Of a stretch of 64,000 nt of DNA, positions 11,511-22,955 are shown piece after piece. The stretch covers positions 5,939,075 to 6,003,074 of the forward strand of contig OX104119.1 of the NCBI GenBank assembly GCA_944474755.1, written 5' to 3'. Within the stretch, counting starts at the first letter, position 1, and each line of letters begins with the position of its first letter. This DNA comes from Limnoperna fortunei (lineage: Eukaryota; Mollusca; Bivalvia; Mytilida; Modiolidae). The notes beneath the pieces were generated by a model, which did no database searches, was not told the DNA's origin, and saw only the letters and a list, made by a program, of their open reading frames with translations. The position numbers and the translations under genes were made by a program.

Positions 11511-13199
11511 CATTTACACTGTCATTTTTTTCATTCCTCAACGAAATATAACCATATGTTTCTCGAATAGTAAAATTGTTGGTCCCGGGCCATGAGTGGT
11601 ATATTCATCGTTGGTCCCAAGCCGCGAGTGGTGTATGTAATTCCCACAAGAGTCTTCTGTAGTAGCGCCTGATTTATAATACCACTTTTTTAAAAATAAA
11701 TTTAGATATTTAATTTTTCTTGCATATAAAGACATGTGTTGTCCGATAAAACAATAGGAACACAAGTTTGATCCCAGTAAAAATACCAAGGTTTGTCAAT
11801 TTAAACAGTTGTTAGCTAATATTATTCAGACACATTTACATTTAAAACATAATATATTTAATTATGGATCTTCGCCATGAAAATATCTGTTTCTACCACT
11901 TAGCAAATAATATTTTATTTTAAAATTAAAGTAACCTCTAATTTTTTCATATAACATTCTGCCACAAGAAAATGTATGTATTTCGACAACAATGATGTCC
12001 CGCTTGGCATATATTGGTAAACATGTAACTCCCCCGCCCCCTTCTAAGTTCACAAGCGCGAAATATTTGGAATAGCCATATAAAAAGACCTCTTCAACGC
12101 AAAGGTAAACCTAAGGTGGGACGTCGGGCGGACGATCGAAAATCTACGACCCCCAACTGTCATTGGTGGGACATAAAAAATAGCTTTAAGTTAAATACTA
12201 GATATAAGAAAATAAGCAGGCGTAAAATGCACTAAGCAAAAAAAAAACCCGCTAAAATATTTCAGTCAGTATTTTATAGAACATTACATAATGGCTAATT
12301 TACTAAAAACAGCTTAGATCTAAAGCTGAATTAAAATCACACATTGTATTTGTATAAGTTGCCATTGCACGTACTTGTTACTTTTTAATTGTTAATTTTT
12401 GTCATAACTAGAAAGACGATTTTTTGAACCCGTGGTATTGATTCTGGTGGTTACTTTTATGATAGCAATGGACGAGATATCACGTGATCGTGTATTAGGG
12501 ACGACGGGCGTATAGGACGAGAGATCGTACAACATCTCGGCGTAGGAATACATCCGAGAGAGGAGACAAACCACGAGGTAGCCAATGCGTGCAGACAATA
12601 TTCTCAAAATGGCGCTCCGAGCAAGGGTTTGAATGTGAACTTAAAGTGCCAAAAACACGAGCCGAGATTATTTGAAAACTTTTTTCGAGTGAGATAATCG
12701 ATCAAATTCATAAATTTTGTGTTCCAAATCAATATTTGTTGACAATAGTTTCTGTTTATCTGTGATTTTTTGTGAAATTCAAACAGACCATTGGAGTGAA
12801 AATAGAAATATAGTTCTTGAAAAAAAATCACAGTAGGTGAAGTTCGCCTTGATTTTTGTGTTGCTTGAGTAATAAAAATTCACTGTCAAAATAAGTGAAA
12901 ATCGCAAAAATGTTTTTTCGAGTTGTGTCATGTTTACATACACCAAAGACACTGTGCTGAATGCGTGAATCGAAAAATTGTTTTTTTCTTGATATACGTG
13001 TACATGATAAAAACGTGTTATGTAAACAATTGAGAAAGTGTATATTAATTTTTGCGGATTCGACGAGTTTTTAACTATTCCGTCAGTGGGTTGCGCGACC
13101 GCATATCGAATCTGGGAGTTGAGGAAACAGGGAGATATTACGCAAGAAATATTAGCCGCCATCCGTTGGTATGGAAGTGTTGATGGAACATGTTGATTA
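11511..13199. other. Gene-poor stretch upstream of the gypsy element
   Basis: No domain-bearing frame was found. The last part (about 12,400-13,199) would hold the 5' LTR or leader and gag of the neighbouring gypsy relic if they survived, but I could not match it to sequence downstream of 16,800, so no LTR pair is called. Confidence 0.4.
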
Positions 13200-13202
13200 T
13201 TT

Positions 13203-13698
13203 TTGATTTCCAAAAAATACGCTAACAGTGCGTATTGGCAAATCCTAGTAAACAAAAGAAAACCGTCAAAAAACCGCATTTATTTCAAAGTACGGGTTGT
13301 TCCAATTCAAACGCATGAGCTTAGCTTCTGCCACCTATGCTCGAGCAATGGATCTACTACTGCGTGGATTGACATGGCAAATTTTATTGTGTTTCCTCGA
13401 TGATATCCTGGTGATGGGAAAGAACTTTGACAACCATTTGGACAATCTCAGGGCAGGGTTTGAACGATTCCGAGAATACGGAATTAAGTTAAAGCCACAA
13501 AAAAGTGATTTATGTAAGGCAGAAGTCAGTTTTCTAGGCCGAACAGTGAACAATACAGAAATGGTCATCGGTGAGGAATACGTGGAAGCGATTCGTAGAT
13601 GGAAGACCCCTACCAACACCAAGGAGGTTGAGCAATTTGTAGGATTTGGAAATTATCATCGATCCATCATTCAACATTCTGAAATTGCAGTCCGTTAA
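13203..13698 (+). pseudogene. Ty3/gypsy reverse transcriptase remnant
   Basis: The segment carries the palm core of a gypsy RT: ANSAYWQI, then FQFKRMSL, then ARAMDLLLRGLTW and the catalytic box FLDDILV, followed by HLDNL and FLGRTV. The usual Y-L-D-D is F-L-D-D here. At least one frameshift separates the AYWQI part from the F-K-R-M part, and the frame ends in a stop shortly after NYHRS, where the thumb and connection region is deleted. Confidence 0.85.
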
Positions 13699-13891
13699 CC
13701 AAAATTACGGGAAAGAAACCTTTTCATTGAGGACGGATCACAATAGTCTCCGCTGGCTCGTGAACTTCAAGGAGCCACAAGGACAATTGGCACGTTGTCT
13801 CGAAGTCTTAAGTCAGTTTAATCATATGCAAATACAGCAAATAAAGGGAAAAACCATACAAATGCTGATGTGTTGTCAAGATTCTCCATAG
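13690..13891 (+). pseudogene. Ty3/gypsy RNase H remnant
   Basis: The frame has the typical LRTDHNSLRWL motif, in which the aspartate is a catalytic residue of retroelement RNase H, followed by a Q-L-A-R-x-L-E-x-L-S-Q-F block and an I-K-G-K-T segment. The N-terminal half of the domain is missing, joined directly to the broken end of the RT region. Confidence 0.8.
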
Positions 13892-14269
13892 ATCAGCTAT
13901 GCCCATTTTGTGAAACCAGATAATCTTCCTTGTGGAGGTTGCACTCATTGTGTCCGTGTGCATGAACAGTGGCAAGATCTTTTGGAGATTGACATGTAGT
14001 GCCCTTGTCTGCAAATACAGTGAATACTGGAAATGATACTCCCAGTCAGGGAAATTCAGTACCACCGATACCATCAGTGGCTAAACCAACTGAAGTTGAG
14101 GCCAACGTTACTTCAGTAGATGTTGAGGACGGATATTGAATACAGTATACCTCTGAACGTAGGGTGAGTGAAAAATCCAAGGATACTGACTTGCATCTAA
14201 TCCTTTCCTTTCTAAAGAATAAGGAAGAGCTACCAGAAAATTAAATCTTTATTGCAGGACCAGCAGCAA

Positions 14270-15300
14270 AACAGTATTAGGTGAATAAAGAACAATTCTT
14301 TTGGATGATAATTCAGTGCTGGTTAATCCAGCAAAGAACAATCTTGTGCGCTTAGTGCTGCCTAAGACACTTGTGGAAGAAGTGCTGAGGCTTAACCATG
14401 ATATTCCTGTAACTGGTCACCAAGGCATAGACCATACCACAGCACAAGTCAAGAAAAAGTTCTATTGGTATAAGATGGGTGATGCAATTAAATCCTATGT
14501 TCGTTCATGCAACATCTGCAATGAGCACAAGAAACCATCCAGGAAAGCCAAATGTCCCTTGACACAATATCATGCTGGTGCGCCTATGGAACGTGACTTC
14601 TTGCGTCCACTTCCAGAAACAAGCAAGGGTAACACCAATACATTAGTGATGATAGACCAATTCACTAAATGGGTGGAGATTGTCCCTTTACCCTCGCAAA
14701 CTGCCGAAACTACGGTCAAAGCGGTGGTAAATGAGTTTTTTACATGATTTGTATGCCCATTTTCAATCCACAGCGACCAAGGACGAAATTTCAAAAGTGA
14801 ATTGTTTACGTCAGATAGAAAGAGTCAATAGGACCCTGATGGACGCTGTGCGATGATTCGTGAGCAAATCACAGGATGTTTGGGATGAGTATTTATCCCA
14901 ACTGGCCTGTGCACTGCGGTCATCAGTTAACCGTATGACTGGTCTTACACCAAACCAGATGATGCTAGGTAGAGAAAAAACCTCCCAAGTTATTTAGTGT
15001 TTCGGCCACCAAATAATGAATCAGTAAAGACTGAACTGGAATATATTGATGGATTGAAAGAGGGTATGCACCAAACTCATGAAGTGGCAAGAGAAACATT
15101 AAAAACAACTCAAAAACATATGAAAAGGGGTTATGATGTTAGAATGAGGAAAACTGAATATAAACCTGGAGACTTAGTGTATATCCTTGACATGGCTCAC
15201 ATCAAGGGTAGAACAAAAAGTTAGATCCACCTTGGAAAGGCCCTGGAATAGTAGAAGAGAAAGTTACCACATATGTTTACAAGGTCAAATAAGAGAAAAA
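14270..15300 (+). pseudogene. Ty3/gypsy integrase remnant
   Basis: The zinc-binding H-H-C-C part is present (LNHDIPVTGHQG and CNICNEHKK). Of the catalytic triad, the first aspartate is in MIDQFTKW, the second in the S-D-Q-G motif near 14,772, and a likely glutamate in IERVNRT near 14,822. The spacing between the last two is too short, so a part is deleted. Stops or frameshifts lie near 14,747, 14,850 and 14,985. The C-terminal part has the YKPGDLVYI block and a P-P-W-K-G-P-G block, the GPY/F module of gypsy integrases, before it runs into the PHD region. Confidence 0.85.
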
Positions 15301-15307
15301 GATACTA

Positions 15308-15577
15308 GTGTTGAACCATGATCGGCTGAAAAGATGTAACAATTGCTATATTCCAGCTTGGTTGAAGCGTGCGAGGAATCGTGTCCAAGCAGGAGAAAAC
15401 ATAACGGAGGAAGAAGATGCAGTTTACTGCTTGTGTAGAAAAACATATTCTAAAGGACAATTCATGATCAAATGTGATGAATGTGATGAATGGTATCACG
15501 GACCATGTGTCGGGATCAGCCCAGAATATGCCGAGACATTGAGGTGCTGGGATAGCCCTCGGTGTCAGACAAAATAG
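15308..15577 (+). pseudogene. Integrase tail fused to a PHD finger
   Basis: The frame starts inside the integrase tail (NHDRLKRCNN.YIPAWL, the usual end of gypsy polyproteins) and continues without a break into a PHD-type zinc finger: C-x-C at YCLC, then CDECDEWYHGPCVG, then a final pair spaced C-x5-C. The D-E-W-Y-H-G segment includes the tryptophan that in the KDM2/PHF8 class lines the pocket for methylated histone H3 lysine 4. The last cysteine pair is normally C-x2-C, so the end may be damaged. In life the module could have steered integration to active chromatin, as chromodomains do in chromoviruses; that role is inference. Confidence 0.75.
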
Positions 15578-16067
15578 ATTGTATATAGTTTAATTACCAC
15601 AAAAAATTGTGATAATGATGTGCGATATATGAAGTTATGATATTTGTGTATTATTGAAGGATGTGTATAGAAATTAAATTCGTTTTATTTCTATTTCAGG
15701 ATCTACTGTAGAGACCTCAGATTGTGATATTTGTGATTTGTGACAGTGTATTCTAGTTTAGATGTAATTTGTGATTAAGTTGTGTTACTGTTTAATTGGT
15801 CTGACAGTGCCATTCAAGTATAAGCAAGTATAATTCCCCATGTGTATTAATCCACTGGCGGTATCAGATCTGACATTTTCAAGAGTTGCCACAGGATAGA
15901 AAGAGTAGTTATCTCAGTTTTGGATGGAGCTTCATGTCAACCATAAATTCGAGTACGCTAAGTCCTACTCGTTGATTGCTTGTATCCTGGCGGGAGAAGA
16001 TGTGCAGGAGGAAGAGCAGACAGCTAGGATCCTCGATGATGAAGGTCAGGAGGTCCATGAGACATAA

Positions 16068-16793
16068 GATACCCAGAACGGGGACACCAGGTTTGTGGGG
16101 CTAAAGCGTCCGGATGAAATCGGTGGGGAAAAACCAAGAATAACAAAGAAGTCACGGATGGATACGGAGCACTCGTCTCTGGTAATCAATACGTTTAACT
16201 CACATTTCCACCTGGATAGGACCAGCACAAGAATTTCACGGAAACCAACCACCATGTCTATCGAAAACCTGTTGGGCCAACAGATGGAGCGACCACCCAC
16301 TGTGCAAGTCAACCTCAAGGGAGGTCTGCTGATCTTCTGTGATCCGGAGACCTATCCCGAATCAGTACCCTTTGATGGAAAATAGAAAGTGACGGTGGGT
16401 TGGCACCCAAAGAATGTGGTCAACTTGACAGATCCTCAGAAAGAGGCCTTCCTAGAGAAAGCGCAGAGTCCCAGAGTGTCAGGAATAGGAGAGGTAGGCT
16501 TGGACACAAGTATGAAGGCTGGAGTTAGGAGCTTAGACCAGCAGAAGGACTTCCTCAGGGATGTGGTCGGCCCAATCCTAAAGCCAGCAGTACCTCTCAT
16601 TCTACATATCCGTAGCCATTATTCCGACTTATATTCAGAGACAGATTCGCCATACTTACCACCAACGAACATCAGGGTGAATAGTCCTATCTATATTGGC
16701 GAGATAATTCAATTAATAGCCACCATGCGGTATTCCAGTTTGGAAGATATGGCACGAGTCACCACTGAAAATGCGTTGACCTTATTTCCATAA
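16068..16793 (+). pseudogene. TatD-family metal-dependent hydrolase, broken
   Basis: One reading frame covers this stretch with a single in-frame TAG at 16,383-16,385. Before it, NSHFHLDR is the H-x-H metal-binding motif of TatD nucleases. After it come VGWHPK (the G-x-H-P motif), GIGEVGLD, LILHIR and ETDSPYLPP, all TatD signatures in the right order. The region between LILHIR and ETDSPYLPP is much shorter than in complete TatD proteins (about 260-270 residues), so about 90 residues are probably deleted. The frame lies about 490 bases after the PHD stop on the same strand. TatD enzymes act on DNA as 3'-5' exonucleases; what one would do for a retroelement is unknown. A captured host TATDN-like gene copy is the alternative. 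Confidence 0.75.
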
Positions 16794-17590
16794 GGAGTAT
16801 TCTATATTAATGCGTAGAGTGTGTTTGTACAGAAATTAGACTGTTGTTTCATTTTGTTCATTTTTCTATGTGTTCATTGATATTGATTGGAGTTAAATTG
16901 GAACCGTATTCAGCAGATTTTGGATTAGATAAATGTGTACATATGTCGTTTTCATAGTGTGAATAATATTCTGCTGATTGTATTTTGTGGAAAAGTGACC
17001 GTGATAACCCTCTTTTAAATTTATGCCAAAAAAGTTGTGTGAAATTATCATGTCGAGCAAGTTTGGAAAGGACCATATAATTCTGTTCGATATGTATTTG
17101 ATATTTGTGATGAGGATCCGACGTGTAAATATGTGGAAATGTTTGTATTGCTTCGAGTTGCGGAGTAATATTGTACATAATGGATATCATAGTTCGACCT
17201 GTGATCTCTTTTTTAATTATTTCTCTCTCTCTCTGTCTCTCTCTTATTAATGTCATGTAATAAGGTAATAATAAGTTTACTAATATTAGCGAATAATAAA
17301 CAATTAATCTTCTTGAGAAGTCTAATTCAAGTTCGTAGTGCAGTGGCGTAGCTATACTTGTTACTTTGTGAAAACAATGGTGCATTTTGGAGATTTATAT
17401 TGTGCTTAATTTAATACTGAAAAAGGACAGTTTAGTAACTGCATGGATAGATAGATTTTTGTCAAATACATGTCGGTTTTGAAAGCTCTATATAGCTTAT
17501 GTTATTTTGTTACATGTTGCTCCGACTTAAAATAAATATTACTTGACTTGATTCAACCGCGTAGTTGTGTATATAGGCAGCGGGTGCAGG
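16794..17590. other. Stretch downstream of the gypsy relic
   Basis: AT-rich sequence with a CT-rich run (about 17,221-17,246) and AATAAA-type signals near 17,296 and 17,532. It would contain the 3' LTR if the element were complete, but no matching 5' copy was found. Confidence 0.4.
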
Positions 17591-17775
17591 TTAACTCGTA
17601 CCTTGACCAACTCGTACCCTACCAACTCGTACCTCTACCAACTCGTACCTTGACCAACACGTACCCTACCAACTCGTACGTCAACCAACTCGTACCTTGA
17701 CCAACACGTACCCTACCAACTCGTACCTCTACCAACTCGTACCTTGACCAACACGTACCCTACCAACTCGTACCT
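17591..17775. repeat. Minisatellite, unit about 17-18 bp (CCAACTCGTACC)
   Basis: Head-to-tail units of the form ACCAACTCGTACCTTG, ACCAACTCGTACCCT and ACCAACTCGTACCTCT, with CAACACGTACC variants. The order of variants repeats about every 51 bases, a small higher-order pattern. Confidence 0.88.
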
Positions 17776-18340
17776 TTGCATTTTAATACAAAAAATCTGT
17801 AAATTCTGTACAGAATGCTCTAAATTAGTTATAAATAAAAATATTTACTGTATATTAGATACACATATATTGAAATATTCGAACCTTTTACAATTTAAAG
17901 AATACAACTTCAATGCATATTTTTTTGTATTTCAAATTAACTGATAAAATTTAAACTTTCGTGGCTTGGGTATATGAGTTGCGAACAGATTATGCTTTAT
18001 TTTTCAACAATTATTTTAAAGAAAGTGTTTCAATTATTATTTTTAATTGTCCTTTATTAACGACTGCTTATTTTTCTCTTGTCGACAAATTGTGTACTTA
18101 AAATTTTACTGGAAAAGTAAAAAAAATCCAAAGCCAAACGACTGTAAAAATTGGTCGGGAAATCAAAGATAAAAGTAAAGACAACAAATATTTTCCATAA
18201 ATAATAATTGGCCTGTCGTGGACTGTTTACAGTCAACCACCAGGACGTACAACGATGTTGAAGGGTGGCATCGTCGCATTTACCAGATATCCGGCGATGA
18301 GAAGCCTTTTTATCTGTCACATCCAAAACTACAAGTCACA
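17776..18340. other. Gene-poor stretch
   Basis: No supported gene, RNA or repeat unit was recognised. Short frames here lack any conserved motif. Confidence 0.4.
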
Positions 18341-18472
18341 CTTTCCTTGCAGAGTTTTGGTGTCTTTTCTCTGGGTTCTCAGGCCTAATCCTCATATGAA
18401 AACTGGACGACATGATATAGGTGATAAAATTACTTAAAGTGGCATTAAACCCCATTTAAAACCAAAACCAAA
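18341..18472 (+). mobile_element. SINE 3' fragment, plus strand
   Basis: Only the body end and tail remain: TTCTCTGGGTTCTC, a AAAACTGGACGACATGATAT block and AAAGTGGCATTAAACCCC followed by an A/C-rich tail. The tRNA-like head is absent. Confidence 0.75.
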
Positions 18473-19077
18473 AAGGGTCTCCCATTTATAATTGGATTTT
18501 TTTCTTATTTCTATGTATAGGCACACTTTATTTTTATTTTAATCAGTTCAGTGCGATTTTCTTTGAAATTAAATATTTTCCTGATTTCTTATTAAATATT
18601 TTTCTAACACTCGACATCACCAGTGCGAAATTTTCTTGTATGTGGTACTCGAACCAAGATTAGTCGCCTGATTTCTTCCGACATAGGGCATTTAGTTGTT
18701 GCCGTAAAACCCTTCAAGTAAAGTCGATTCGTCGCTTAATTTTCAGCAAATATGTTTACGTACCCTTTTACATGTACAATACTTACAGTCATGCAATAAT
18801 CCCATATTTTGTGGTTTTGCTTACATGTATAGTGTTTTCTTTCATTTGTGTATCGTAAAATGTACATTTCTCAGAAAATTAATATTGTTTCAAAGAGGAT
18901 TAAATGATTTTGTTATTTTATTAAATAAATTATCCAGTTTTATACCAAGTAGGTGGAAATACATGTAGTATTACAGGATTGAAACTAAACTGTTAAATTT
19001 CTATTACGTAAACACCCCGAATAAACGGTTTTATAATTGACGCTCCATTGCACACTGATACATGCAGATTTCTTGTC
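18473..19077. other. Gene-poor stretch
   Basis: AT-rich sequence without recognised features between two SINE copies. Confidence 0.4.
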
Positions 19078-19090
19078 ACGAGTTTTCCAA

Positions 19091-19342
19091 GGGGCCTCGG
19101 TGGCCGAGTGGTTAAGGTAGTTCGTCTACTATTGATCAAGAGGTCTGTCTGTGATATTGCGGGTTCGATTCTCACTGCAGGCAGGGTGTACTCGACTCCA
19201 ATTTTAACTGACAAAGATTGCCAGTTTTCGTACCGCAGGTCCGGGGTTTTCTCCGGATAATCCGGGTTCTTCCCCAATAAAAACTGGACGCCATAATATA
19301 GCTGAAAAATTGCTGAAAGTGGCGTTAAACACAATCAAACAA
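19091..19342 (+). mobile_element. Complete tRNA-derived SINE with target-site duplication
   Basis: This is the best copy of the family in the window. It starts GGGGCCTCGGTGGCCGAGTGG, which carries a Leu/Ser-type tRNA box A (TGGCCGAGTGG), followed 50 or so bases later by box B (GGGTTCGATTC). The body has the TTGCCAGTTTTCGTACCGCAGG and CCAATAAAAACTGGACGCC-like blocks, and the end is GCTGAAAGTGGCGTTAAAC plus ACAATCAAACAAA. A 13-base duplication, ACGAGTTTTCCAA, lies at 19,078-19,090 and 19,343-19,355. Copies of this type resemble the V-SINE and MetaSINE-related families reported in molluscs; I cannot name the family with certainty. Confidence 0.92.
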
Positions 19343-19439
19343 ACGAGTTTTCCAAATATGACATATATTGATTTCATTAATGTCTGATTTAATAGTATTT
19401 GTCTTTTTTCTTTTATTATGTTGATATTAAATATGGTGT

Positions 19440-20575
19440 TTTCCTATTTATTGTATTGAGAAATTCTCTTGAAAACTTATATATTGCATTCATTCGGCCT
19501 ATCTTGGAATATTGGGGAGTGGTGTGGGATACCTGTAGGCAAAAAGGAATCTGATATGTTGGAAAATGTTCAACTTGATGCAGCGAGAATAATTACTGGA
19601 CTAAGAAAGAGTTTATCCCCTAAAATCCTGTACAATGAATTGCGCTGGGATACACTTAATGAGCGTCGCGGGATAAGCAAATTATGTACATGTATATTAC
19701 ACAAATCTCTAAATGGCAAAACACCAGAATATCTCTTAAATGAAATTTTTATAAACAATTCCCCAAATTACAGTTTGAGAAGGAGTCATCATTTCAAACC
19801 CCCACATTGTCGCACATCATCTTACAAAAATTGTTTTTATCACAGTGTTCTAGAAGAATGGAACAAACTTGTTGGTAACACTCAGAACTTGTAGCGTAGA
19901 GCAATGTTTAGAAAGAAAATAAGGAGAAATACCGCTTCCCCTCTCCTCCCCCCAAATTTTATAATGGATTAAGGCGATTTAATATCATACTCTGCCAGTT
20001 GCGCAATCTGGCCAGTGATCTAAACTATCACAATTTTTATCCCATTTGTCAGACAGCTCTCAGTGTATCTGTGGGGATGACCATGAAGACAATTTTGATT
20101 ATTTTTACGTTTGCCCATTATTTCTAAGACAAAGATAATTAAGAAGATTCAATGACAATATACTACTTGTGAGCTCACCCAATATATCCAAAGATGATAA
20201 CATAGAAATAACCAATGCAGTACTTCATACAAGAGACAAAAAGATTAAAAAAGAACCTTATAAACAAGCTTTAATAATGTTAATACTTTTGAATCGACTC
20301 TTGTTTGTCGGTTTATTATTTTCTTTATTCCTTTATGTAATTAAGAAATTTAAATTACATTTTGTCAAACTCGCTTAAAAAATACATGTTGTACATTATA
20401 CTGAATTTATAATACTTTATACTGTTTATATTACATTATACTGTCTACACATTGCATTAACCTTGATGTCCACTTTATGGGAGAACACCTATCTAGGCTG
20501 TGTCTGCTGTATAATCCCTTTGAATATTTATCTATTGAATCCGTGCATTTTCAATAAAATCATTTAAATTGAATT
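19440..20575 (+). mobile_element. 5'-truncated LINE, C-terminal part only
   Basis: The frame 19,469-19,894 encodes the region after the RT core of a LINE: NVQLDAARIITGL, the LYNELRWDTLNERR block and the LEEWNKL block. After a stop and frameshift, translation near 20,050-20,130 shows C-I-C-G-D-D-H and Y-V-C-P-L-F, the cysteine-histidine end of this LINE type. The element runs to about 20,575 where AATAAA is followed by the end of homology. No RT core or endonuclease remains, so it is a dead 5'-truncated copy. Confidence 0.78.
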
Positions 20576-20580
20576 GGAAA

Positions 20581-21705
20581 AATACGACTTTTGTGTGTTC
20601 AAAACACTTTGATTAAAACTAGAGACACACAAAACAATAGATCTGCAATTTCTTTTAGGTACAAATAAGTCACTATTATTCTGTTGCCGCTCATTTTTAT
20701 ATTGCAGAAATCTCCATAACTTAACGGTATTTCAAAATGATGGTTTACTTTTGCCTTACGAGTATTTATGTCTATAATAAAATGTTTTGATTTCTTCAAT
20801 TAGTCTAATCACCGGTCAGTTGTGTTAATAAATTTAACACCACAGACAAATTGTTCCCTGGGAATTAATGACATACTTTATGAAGCTTTATTATAGTGTG
20901 ACCGTATTCCTAAAATTGAAAATCGTATTGAAACACATTTTTTCTGTATTCGCATAAGTCGAACAGTCGTGTCGAGTTGGTACTTTTGAAATAGTAATAT
21001 AAAAATTGTGCTGTTAAAATTGAATTTAACGCTCCTTTCAGCATGGAACTTCAAAGAGATCAGGTAGAACCTAGTATACGGTTCATTCTAATATGACGTG
21101 CTTTAAAGGCTTTGAGACCACAACTGTGGTAAAAAATGATTTATCTATGAGCAACACGCGCTGAGAAGGGCGTGTTTTAAATGGCTGTTCCAATTACAAA
21201 ACTGTAACTCCCACCGGAAAGCTATTGCATATGACGTATAAATCTTATAAATAGCGACACGCGTTATAATTATCCGTTGCAATAAATTGTGTGTTACATT
21301 GACGGAACAGCAAGTTTATGGCGGAAATGATGTTTTCTATAGGTACGAAAATATTATAAAATGCACTCTAATTATCGCTCGGGATAAAATAATATGACAT
21401 AAATGGTCACCCCGTGGTAAAACAATGATAAACCACAGCCTCCGTGAATTATTTCTTAATTATGTACCGGAGGTGTTAATTTCACATACAGAGAGAACAT
21501 TGCCATACATTGTAAATGAGAGCACGCGCGGAGAAGTAGGCAGCAAATTCAAACAGCTGAGAAACTTCAACTTAAATCACATATTTTGGAAACTATAACA
21601 ACCTGCTTGAGTGAAAGGTTCAATTTATGACGATTTTGGGATCCTGCAAAATCAATTAATCAGATCATAGAACAGTTTAAACAGCGTTGTAATTTTGTGA
21701 AGAAA
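20581..21705. other. Gene-poor stretch
   Basis: Nothing recognised except AT-rich sequence and short frames. Confidence 0.4.
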
Positions 21706-21710
21706 AAACT

Positions 21711-21813
21711 TGCTCGCCACTACCATTTCATTCATTCGCTTTCTCCGTTTCCGGTATAAACAGATACTCGCCACTACCATCCTTCAGTATCTCCGTTTCC
21801 GGTATAAACAAAA
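21711..21813. repeat. Two-copy local duplication, about 50 bp
   Basis: The pair starts with CTCGCCACTACCAT and ends with TCTCCGTTTCCGGTATAAACA in each copy, with differing middles. Confidence 0.8.
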
Positions 21814-22039
21814 CACTCAACAAGCATGCTTTACCAACTTTTTCGTATTTGTCTATTATTGCTTACAAACGTTCATCGTCAACAACTACAGGATGATGTC
21901 GAAACACCAAGGTTTGATCATAATTTTAAATTTTTACCGAACCAAACTGATGTAAATATGGTTTTAACTAAATCGTACAACATAATACAAATTCAGTTTT
22001 TGAGTCACTTCAAGAAGCTAGGAAATCTAACCCACGGAA

Positions 22040-22930
22040 CTTTATTGCAGCACATATTAATATCAACAGTGTAAGACACAAATTTATTGAAATGAGGGAG
22101 CTTTTAGACAATAAAATTGTTGATATATTATTCATATCAGAAACAAAACTAGACCATACTTTTAACGACAACTTGTTTACAGTTGATGGGTACAAACTTC
22201 TCAGAAGAGACCAGGAGGTGGTATTATGGCACTGATGAACTCGGACTTTCCTTTTAGTAGAAAAACAGATATGGAGTGTAAAAATTTAGAAATGTTATCA
22301 ATTGAAGTTTATATAAATGACAGAAAATGGCTCGTTATAGGGCTTTATAAACCTCCATCTATAAATGACAGTGATTTTTCAAATATGTTTTTGAAATCAG
22401 TAGATAAATGTTTTATTAATTATGAAAATATTATTGTCTTAGGAGATCTGAATTTTGATATGCTTGACGATAAAAAGTGTACAACTCTTAACGATTTGTG
22501 TGATGTCTTCAACTTTTCACAAATAGTAAGTAAACCAACTTGTTTTATGAAAGGTTGTAAACCATCCTTAGTTGATGTAATACTGACAAATCAGAAAAAA
22601 ATTTGTTTTGATGTGCTGAATACACCAACAGGTATAAGTGACTGTCACAATCTTATCTCAGTCACATTAAAAGGTCATGTTAACAGACCTAAACAAGAGT
22701 ACATAAGATACCGCAACTACAAAAACTTTGAAATCACAAATTTAAATGAAGACATATCAAAAATTAAAATACATAAACCAACACTGGAAACATGCTCAAA
22801 TGAAGAACAACAAATAAATAATATGTATGAAAACTATGAAACAGTGTTTATTAGTGTCTTAGACAAACATGCACCTATCAAATCTCGCAAACCAAGGAAA
22901 AAACCCCTCCCATGTATGAACAGTAATTAA
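22040..22930 (+). pseudogene. LINE apurinic-type endonuclease domain, broken
   Basis: The N-terminal part in one frame (HININS, then LFISETKLD with the catalytic glutamate) shifts frame near 22,215 to G-G-G-I-M, after which 22,226-22,930 is open. It has LGDLNFD (catalytic D and N), LVDVILTN and ISDCHNLISV (the S-D-x-H catalytic end). This is the exonuclease/endonuclease/phosphatase fold that nicks target DNA for LINE insertion. The frameshift inactivates it. Confidence 0.83.
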
Positions 22931-22955
22931 AGATCAGCCATTAATAAAAAAACAC

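Larger units (their letters stand above)
13200..16793 (+). mobile_element. Degenerate Ty3/gypsy element with PHD finger and downstream TatD-like frame
   Basis: In order on the plus strand: reverse transcriptase (13,203-13,698), part of RNase H (13,690-13,891), integrase (about 14,270-15,300), an in-frame PHD finger (15,308-15,577), and a separate TatD-like hydrolase frame (16,068-16,793). Frameshifts, stops and internal deletions break every part except the PHD stretch. Gag and protease were not found, and no LTR pair could be recognised, so the borders are approximate. The PHD and TatD parts are unusual cargo; whether TatD belongs to the element or is a chance neighbour is not settled by this copy alone. 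Confidence 0.75.

Noticed and set aside
11118..11570. Frame of 150 codons with S-I-N-Q and S-I-H-P runs
   Set aside because: It covers a tetranucleotide microsatellite and a SINE-like piece.
12392..13279. Minus-strand frames of 71-166 codons
   Set aside because: No conserved motif; they lie opposite to the gypsy element's upstream region and have AT-rich, random composition.
12400..17560. Pair of LTRs around the gypsy relic
   Set aside because: I compared the two flanks by eye and saw only short chance matches such as ACTTGTTACTTT; no terminal TG..CA repeat pair could be supported.
19091..19165. Functional tRNA gene (box A and box B present)
   Set aside because: The segment is the head of a repeated SINE with a fixed body and tail; no acceptor stem pairing was evident.
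21170..21560. Promoter or gene between the two plus-strand LINEs
   Set aside because: No frame, motif or splice pattern was found; only AT-rich sequence.
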